Positions 4,879-8,691 of a stretch of DNA of 8,691 nt are shown one piece after another. Location of the stretch: NCBI GenBank assembly GCA_002413385.1, contig DHWW01000161.1, forward strand, positions 13,297 to 21,987. Direction: 5' to 3'. Source of the stretch: Granulicella sp. UBA5172. Lineage in GTDB: Bacteria; Acidobacteriota; Terriglobia; Terriglobales; Acidobacteriaceae. Numbering within the stretch: the stretch's first letter is position 1; each line of letters begins with the position of its first letter. The position numbers were made by a program, and so were the translations under genes. The notes under the pieces were generated by a model that made no database searches, was not told the origin of the DNA, and was given only the letters and a program-made list of their open reading frames with translations.

Positions 4879-5511
4879 ATGGCACGTTATACAGGACCCG
4901 TCTGCCGCCTTTGCCGCCGCGACGGAACCAAGTTGTTCCTCAAGGGCGCGAAGTGCTTTACCGACAAGTGCCCCGTCGAGAAGCGCAACTTTCCCCCCGG
5001 CCAGCATGGTCAGAGCAAGAAGATCAAGAAGGTGGTGGGCTACGGTCTGCAGCTTCGTGAGAAGCAGAAGGCCAAGCGCATCTACTTCACGCTGGAGACA
5101 CAGTTCCGCGCGTACTACGAGAAGGCTGCGAGCCGCACCGGCGTTACGGGCGAGCTGTTGTTGCAGCAGTTGGAGACGCGGTTGGACAACGTCTGCTACC
5201 GGATGGGATTTGCGATGTCGCGCCGGCAGTCACGCCAGGTGGTTCGCCACGGGCATGTGCAGGTAAATGGCCGCAAGGTGAACATCCCGAGCTTCCAGTG
5301 CAAGGTTGGCGACGTGATCGAGATTCGCGAGGCTTCGAAGAAGCTGGTGATGCTCGAGACGGCGAAGGACTTTGTTTCGGGTCAGAACCGCGTGCAGTGG
5401 ATCGAAGTGGCTGCCGACAATCTGTCGGGTAAGGTCATTGCGATGCCGAAGCGCGAGGATGTGAATTTGCCGGTGAATGAGCAGCTGATCGTCGAACTTT
5501 ATTCGAAGTAA
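4879..5511 (+). CDS. rpsD: 30S ribosomal protein S4
   Basis: S4 is a primary 16S rRNA-binding protein that nucleates 30S assembly. In many bacteria it also represses the alpha operon. The 210-residue product begins MARYTGPVCRLCRRDGTKLF and has Cys9, Cys12, Cys26 and Cys31, so it is the zinc-containing form. The S4 RNA-binding domain is at about 98-160 and includes RLDNVCYRMGFAMSRRQSRQ and VRHGHVQVNGRKVNIPS. The C-terminus VNEQLIVELYSK is typical. GGAG at 4868-4871 lies 7 nt before the ATG. It sits between two repeat-rich gaps, which may let it be expressed separately from rpsK and rpoA. Confidence 0.98.
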   Translation: MARYTGPVCRLCRRDGTKLFLKGAKCFTDKCPVEKRNFPPGQHGQSKKIKKVVGYGLQLREKQKAKRIYFTLETQFRAYYEKAASRTGVTGELLLQQLETRLDNVCYRMGFAMSRRQSRQVVRHGHVQVNGRKVNIPSFQCKVGDVIEIREASKKLVMLETAKDFVSGQNRVQWIEVAADNLSGKVIAMPKREDVNLPVNEQLIVELYSK

Positions 5512-5529
5512 GCATTGATTTTGTGGCGC

Positions 5530-5587
5530 AGCGGAAGAAGCAGATTCCTCCGCTACCACCCCAACAAGCAAAGACCGCTTGTTGGGG
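5530..5587. repeat. Two adjacent hairpins between rpsD and rpoA
   Basis: AGCGGA (5530-5535) pairs with TCCGCT (5549-5554). Immediately after it, CCCCAACAAGC (5559-5569) is the perfect reverse complement of GCTTGTTGGGG (5577-5587), an 11-bp GC-containing stem with a 7-nt loop. No T-run follows, so it is not an intrinsic terminator. It may act as an RNA processing or stability element between S4 and alpha, or be a dispersed intergenic repeat. Confidence 0.75.
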
Positions 5588-5702
5588 ACCCCGGAAGCGC
5601 TACGGAATGACAGCCAGAAAAGCAAGAACAACGGCACTATTAACCGCACCACCATCAGCCCCGCAGAATGCCTCGCGTGTGCGATGAAGAAAGGATCACC
5701 CC

Positions 5703-6797
5703 ATGCTTTGGAGAGGTTTTCAAAAGCCCAAGCGTCTCGCCGTCGATCAGGAGAGCCTGACCAACCTTTACGGTAAGTTTTCCGCGCAACCTTTCGAGCG
5801 CGGATTCGGTACGACCATCGGCAATGCGCTGCGTCGCACGCTGTTGTCGTCTATCGAGGGAGCGGCTGTGACGGCTGTTCGCATCGAGGGCGTACTGCAT
5901 GAGTTCCAGTCGATCACGGGCGTGGTTGAAGATGCGACCGACATCATTTTGAACCTGAAGCAGATTCCGTTCAAGCTGAATGGCGAGGGGCCGAAGGCTC
6001 TTTACCTTCGCGCGGATGCTGCGGGCGTGATTCTTTCGGGCTCGATCGAAGCGGATTCGGATGTTGAGATTCTCGATCCGAATGTGTACATCTGCACGAT
6101 CTCCGAGGGCGGACGCATTGACATGGAGATGCGTTTGAAGCGCGGCCGTGGCTATGTTTCGGCAGACAAGAATTTTGACAGCGATCTGGGCATTGGGTTC
6201 ATTCCGGTGGACTCGGTTCACTCTCCGGTGCGGAAGGTGAACTACCTGGTTGAGGCTGCGCGTCTTGGTCAGATTACCGACTACGAGAAGCTGACGCTGG
6301 AGATCTGGACGAATGGAACGGTGCTTCCTGCGGATGCACTTGGGCTTTCGGCGAAGCTGCTGAAGGACCACATGACGATTTTCATCAACTTCGAAGAGGA
6401 GTTGGAGGCGGGTGCTGAGGGTCTGCACGATGGGCCGGCGATCCGCAATGAGAATCTCAATCGCTCGGTGGAAGAGCTTGAGCTTTCGGTGCGCAGCTAC
6501 AACTGCTTGAAGAACGCGAACATTGCCACAATCGGCGAGCTGATTCAGAAGACCGAAGCAGAGATGCTGAAGACCAAGAACTTTGGACGCAAGAGCCTGA
6601 ATGAGATCAAGGAAATCCTTGCTCAGATGGGGCTTTCGCTGGGCATGAAGATTGACGAGCAGGGCAACCCGGTTCCGGGACCGACGTCGGTACTGCCGGC
6701 GGCGACCCTGGCGGCGAGCTATGCGAACTTCGACGACGAGGATGAAGACGAGGAAGAAGACGATCTCGATCTCGCCGCAGAGCCGGAGAATTTCTAA
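5703..6797 (+). CDS. rpoA: DNA-directed RNA polymerase subunit alpha
   Basis: The alpha dimer nucleates RNA polymerase assembly and its C-terminal domain contacts UP elements and activators. The product has 364 residues. The N-terminal domain (about 15-235) includes [20 protein letters not shown], which carries dimerisation and beta-contact residues. The alpha-CTD (about 252-315) includes [15 protein letters not shown], with Arg264 and Asn267 at the DNA-contact positions, and [13 protein letters not shown]. It is about 35 residues longer than E. coli alpha. The extra length is a Pro/Ala-rich linker ending in an acidic tail, with eleven consecutive Asp/Glu at about 344-354. AAAGGA at 5690-5695 is the ribosome site. 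It is intact and in its canonical place before rplQ. Confidence 0.98.
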   Translation: MLWRGFQKPKRLAVDQESLTNLYGKFSAQPFERGFGTTIGNALRRTLLSSIEGAAVTAVRIEGVLHEFQSITGVVEDATDIILNLKQIPFKLNGEGPKALYLRADAAGVILSGSIEADSDVEILDPNVYICTISEGGRIDMEMRLKRGRGYVSADKNFDSDLGIGFIPVDSVHSPVRKVNYLVEAARLGQITDYEKLTLEIWTNGTVLPADALGLSAKLLKDHMTIFINFEEELEAGAEGLHDGPAIRNENLNRSVEELELSVRSYNCLKNANIATIGELIQKTEAEMLKTKNFGRKSLNEIKEILAQMGLSLGMKIDEQGNPVPGPTSVLPAATLAASYANFDDEDEDEEEDDLDLAAEPENF

Positions 6798-6899
6798 CTT
6801 TCAACACGGCGCAGCGGGGATGATTTTCCGCTGCGCTGCAGTAACCGCAACATCTGTAGTATCCGAGCCGGGCAGACGTCTGGGTCGAAGGAGATTATC

Positions 6900-7371
6900 A
6901 TGCGCCACCGTAATGGCGGATTCAAGCTGGGACGCAATACCAGCCATCGCCGCGCTTTGCTTCGCAATCTTGTTACCTCGATTATTTTGAACGATCGCGT
7001 TCACACCACCATTACCAAGGCGAAGGCGTCGAAGCCGATCGTCGAGAAGATGATTACGCTGGGCAAGAATGGCAGCGTGCATGCTCGCCGTCAGGCGCTG
7101 GCGTACATGATGACTCCGGAGTCTGTGGACCGTTTGTTCAGGACGGTGGCGCCGCGGTATGCGACGCGTCCGGGTGGCTTACTCGCGGATTATTCGCACG
7201 GGCACGCGACAGGGTGATGCGTCGGAGATGGCGTACATCGAGCTGCTGGGAGCGGAGTTGGAGCTGAGCGAGAAGGCTGAGAAGCGTTCGGCAGCTCGTG
7301 CCAAGCGCAATGAGGAGCTGCAGAAGCAGCTTGCGGAGAGCGGTCAGGGCGACGCTGATTCGGATAAGTAA
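6900..7371 (+). CDS. rplQ: 50S ribosomal protein L17, with a +1 frameshift
   Basis: L17 is a structural 50S protein near the peptide exit. The first frame gives MRHRNGGFKLGRNTSHRRAL through to APRYATRPGG (residues 1-93). It then runs into unrelated residues and a TGA at 7215-7217. In the next frame the sequence resumes as YSRIIRTGTRQGDASEMAYI and ELLGAELELSEKAEKR, exactly what L17 needs, and stops at 7369-7371. Removing one T at 7179-7180 (GGC-TTAC to GGC-TAC) joins both halves into a 156-residue L17 with a charged C-terminal tail. AAGGAG at 6888-6893 supports the ATG. L17 is normally essential, so a sequence error is more likely than a pseudogene. Confidence 0.93.
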
Positions 7372-7391
7372 GTTGAACGAAATTTGATGCG

Positions 7392-7419
7392 AAAGGCGCA
7401 CCTTCGGGGTGCGTCTTTT
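7392..7419 (+). terminator. Intrinsic terminator closing the alpha operon
   Basis: AAAGGCGCACC (7392-7402) pairs with GGTGCGTCTTT (7408-7418), an 11-bp stem with one G-T wobble and a 5-nt TTCGG loop. The stem ends in a run of four T (7416-7419). It lies 20 nt after the corrected rplQ stop and separates the ribosomal operon from the ABC transporter genes. Confidence 0.85.
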
Positions 7420-7506
7420 GCGTTTGGCGAAGGGTAGTGGAGCGCCGCGGAATCGGCACTGCGCTAGACTAAGTTTGCAGGCTACGAAAGAAGGCCTACC
7501 TACCGC

Positions 7507-8439
7507 ATGGCTATCGTTGAACTGAATAAGATTCGCAAGGTATATGACACGAAGGTTGCCGTGGAGGGACTTTCGCTGACGATTGAACCGGGAACGATGT
7601 TTGGGTTGCTGGGGCCGAATGGCTCGGGCAAGACGAGCTCGATTCGGATGATGATCGGGATGACGGTGCCGGACTCGGGGACGGTGAGCCTGTTTGGGAA
7701 ACCGTTCGAGCGAGCGTCGCTGCATCGGGTGGGGTATCTGCCGGAAGAACGCGGGCTGTATAAAAAGATGAAGGTGCTGGACCAGTTGGTGTTCCTGGGG
7801 CAGCTGCATGGGTTGAATGAGGCGACGGCGCGGTCGCGGGCACTGGTGTGGTGCGAGCGGATACAGATCACCGAGGCTATCGAGAAGAAGACGGAAGAGT
7901 TGTCGAAGGGCATGCAGCAGAAGATCCAGTTTATTGCGTCACTGCTGCACGAGCCGGAGCTGATTATTATGGACGAGCCGTTCAGTGGGCTTGATCCGGT
8001 GAATGCGGAGTTGCTACAGGACACGCTGATCGAGCTGCGTCGCGAGGGGAAGACGGTGTTGTTCTCGACGCACCGGATGGACCAGGTGGAGAAGATGTGC
8101 GATTCGATTGCGCTGATCTCGCGGGGGAAGCTGGTGCTGACGGGGTCGATGCGCGAGGTGAAGTCGCGGTATCCGCGGAACAGGGTGCAGGTGGTGTTCT
8201 CGGGGGATGAATCGTTTCTTGGCCATGGAGAGGTGGCGGAGGCGAAGAACTACGCAGGGATTGCGGAGATCAAGCTGCACCATGAGGCGGGCGCGCAGCT
8301 GGTACTGGCGGAGGCGATGGCGCGGGGCACGGTGATCAGCCGGTTCGAGGTGAAGGAACCGACGCTGGAAGAAATCTTTATTGAACAAGTCCGTGCAAGT
8401 TTTGGCGATGAGGAAGCACGAGGGATCGTCGATGCATAA
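7507..8439 (+). CDS. ABC transporter ATP-binding protein (NatA/YhaQ type, with C-terminal DUF4162-like region)
   Basis: This is the cytoplasmic ATPase of an ABC exporter with 310 residues. Walker A is GPNGSGKTS (36-44, Lys42). The Q-loop region is YLPEERGLY (about 77-85), with Glu where Gln is usual, a form seen in NatA/YhaQ-like proteins. The signature is LSKGMQQK (132-139), Walker B is LIIMDEP (152-158, catalytic Glu157), and the switch His is in STHRMDQVE (His189). The remainder ends PTLEEIFIEQV, typical of the DUF4162 tail in this group. The substrate cannot be read from sequence; family members export sodium ions or unknown compounds. AGAAGG at 7489-7494 lies 12 nt before the ATG, rather far. 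Its end overlaps the permease start by 8 nt, so the two form one transporter. Confidence 0.93.
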   Translation: MAIVELNKIRKVYDTKVAVEGLSLTIEPGTMFGLLGPNGSGKTSSIRMMIGMTVPDSGTVSLFGKPFERASLHRVGYLPEERGLYKKMKVLDQLVFLGQLHGLNEATARSRALVWCERIQITEAIEKKTEELSKGMQQKIQFIASLLHEPELIIMDEPFSGLDPVNAELLQDTLIELRREGKTVLFSTHRMDQVEKMCDSIALISRGKLVLTGSMREVKSRYPRNRVQVVFSGDESFLGHGEVAEAKNYAGIAEIKLHHEAGAQLVLAEAMARGTVISRFEVKEPTLEEIFIEQVRASFGDEEARGIVDA

Positions 8440-8667
8440 TATCTGGTTGATTGCGAAGCGTGAGTATACGGAGCGAATCAAGACAAGGGCGTTCTTGATT
8501 GCGACGATTCTGATTCCGACGTTGATGGGCGGCGGGTTCTTCGCGGGTGGCGACTCTGGCCACGAGGACCAAGACGACTTCGCATATTGCGGTGATCGCC
8601 GCACAGCAGCAGCTGGCGGCGGATTTGAAGCAGGAGCTCGAGAACGGCAAAAGCGAGACCGTGACGG
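8432..8667 (+). CDS. ABC transporter permease (NatB/YhaP type), partial and frameshifted
   Basis: The ATG at 8432 overlaps the ATPase stop and starts MHNIWLIAKREYTERIKTRA, the usual N-terminus of ABC-2-type permeases in this group. The beginning of the first membrane segment follows, FLIATILIPTLMGGGFFA. After residue 38 the frame breaks. The plausible continuation, VATLATRTKTTSHIAVIAAQ and LAADLKQELENGKSETVT, is read in another frame from 8547. Removing one G from 8545-8547 joins the two. Genomic sequence ends at about 8667, where adapter begins, so only roughly 77 residues are real. It would form the membrane channel for the preceding ATPase. Confidence 0.8.
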
Positions 8668-8691
8668 CTGTCTCTTATACACATCTCCGAT
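8668..8691. other. Nextera transposase adapter remnant (not genomic)
   Basis: CTGTCTCTTATACACATCT at 8668-8686 is the Tn5 mosaic end used in Nextera libraries. The next four bases, CCGA, continue the read-2 adapter, and only the last base differs from it. Translations across it give the familiar artefact peptides SYTHLR on the plus strand and MCIRDS or MYKRQ on the minus strand. The stretch should be trimmed. Confidence 0.96.

Noticed and set aside
4823..5266. A plus-strand frame overlapping rpsD.
   Set aside because: It is out of frame with S4 and is Arg/Ser-rich, a shadow of rpsD.
3503..5702. The repeated words in operon gaps as a CRISPR array.
   Set aside because: Units are 7-14 bp, differ between gaps and lack regular spacers; no cas genes are present.
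7170..7220. Programmed +1 frameshifting in rplQ.
   Set aside because: No slippery sequence, rare-codon pause or stop codon at the shift site is visible, and two other genes in the window have the same kind of extra base.
7159..7371. A separate 70-residue gene after rplQ.
   Set aside because: It is the C-terminal part of L17 displaced by the frameshift, not an independent gene.
7461..7475. TAGACT before the ABC ATPase gene as a -10 promoter element.
   Set aside because: No -35 partner at a suitable distance; it resembles the TAGACT before infA, but two chance hexamers are not evidence enough.
8478..8684. Minus-strand frames beginning MCIRDS or MYKRQ at the right end.
   Set aside because: They begin inside the Nextera adapter and run antisense to the permease and ATPase genes; they are known artefact peptides.

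Overview
The window looks like part of a GC-rich bacterial chromosome, most likely an acidobacterium of the Granulicella/Edaphobacter/Terriglobus type. I infer this from the ribosomal protein sequences, the GTG/TTG starts and the short palindromic intergenic repeats; no database was searched. I found no new defence, mobile or biosynthetic system. The core is a conserved translation/transcription operon. The unusual content is in the intergenic repeats, a truncated rimO, a hicAB insertion, three single-base frameshifts and sequencing adapter at the right end.

Left arm, minus strand (about 1-2795). In transcription order: a frameshifted gene for a predicted secreted protein of unknown function (2795-2105); the C-terminal part of rimO (2023-1232), whose N-terminal catalytic half is missing at a REP-like palindrome; a hicA-hicB toxin-antitoxin pair (1129-540) of lower G+C than its neighbours; yacG (526-311); and the N-terminal part of pgpA, which runs off the left edge. 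Positions 2796-3283 form a divergent intergenic region. Its left part is a mosaic of small palindromes and its right part holds the probable promoter and leader of the plus-strand operon.

Centre and right arm, plus strand (3284-7419). This is the alpha operon in canonical order: infA (TTG start), rpmJ, rpsM, rpsK, rpsD, rpoA, rplQ. A strong intrinsic terminator at 7392-7419 closes it. The products are IF-1, L36, S13, S11, S4, the RNA polymerase alpha subunit and L17, so the operon couples ribosome assembly to transcription. Several gaps inside it (3503-3640, 3755-3928, 4736-4878, 5512-5702) hold inverted or tandem short-word repeats that can fold. rplQ carries a +1 frameshift that should be treated first as a sequence error.

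Right edge (7507-8691). An ABC-transporter ATPase of the NatA/YhaQ type overlaps the start of its permease partner, which is frameshifted and cut by the contig end. The last 24 bases (8668-8691) match the Nextera transposase adapter and are not genomic. All three frameshifts (about 2499-2505, 7179-7180 and 8545-8547) are repaired by removing one base from a homopolymer, which points to consensus quality rather than biology.
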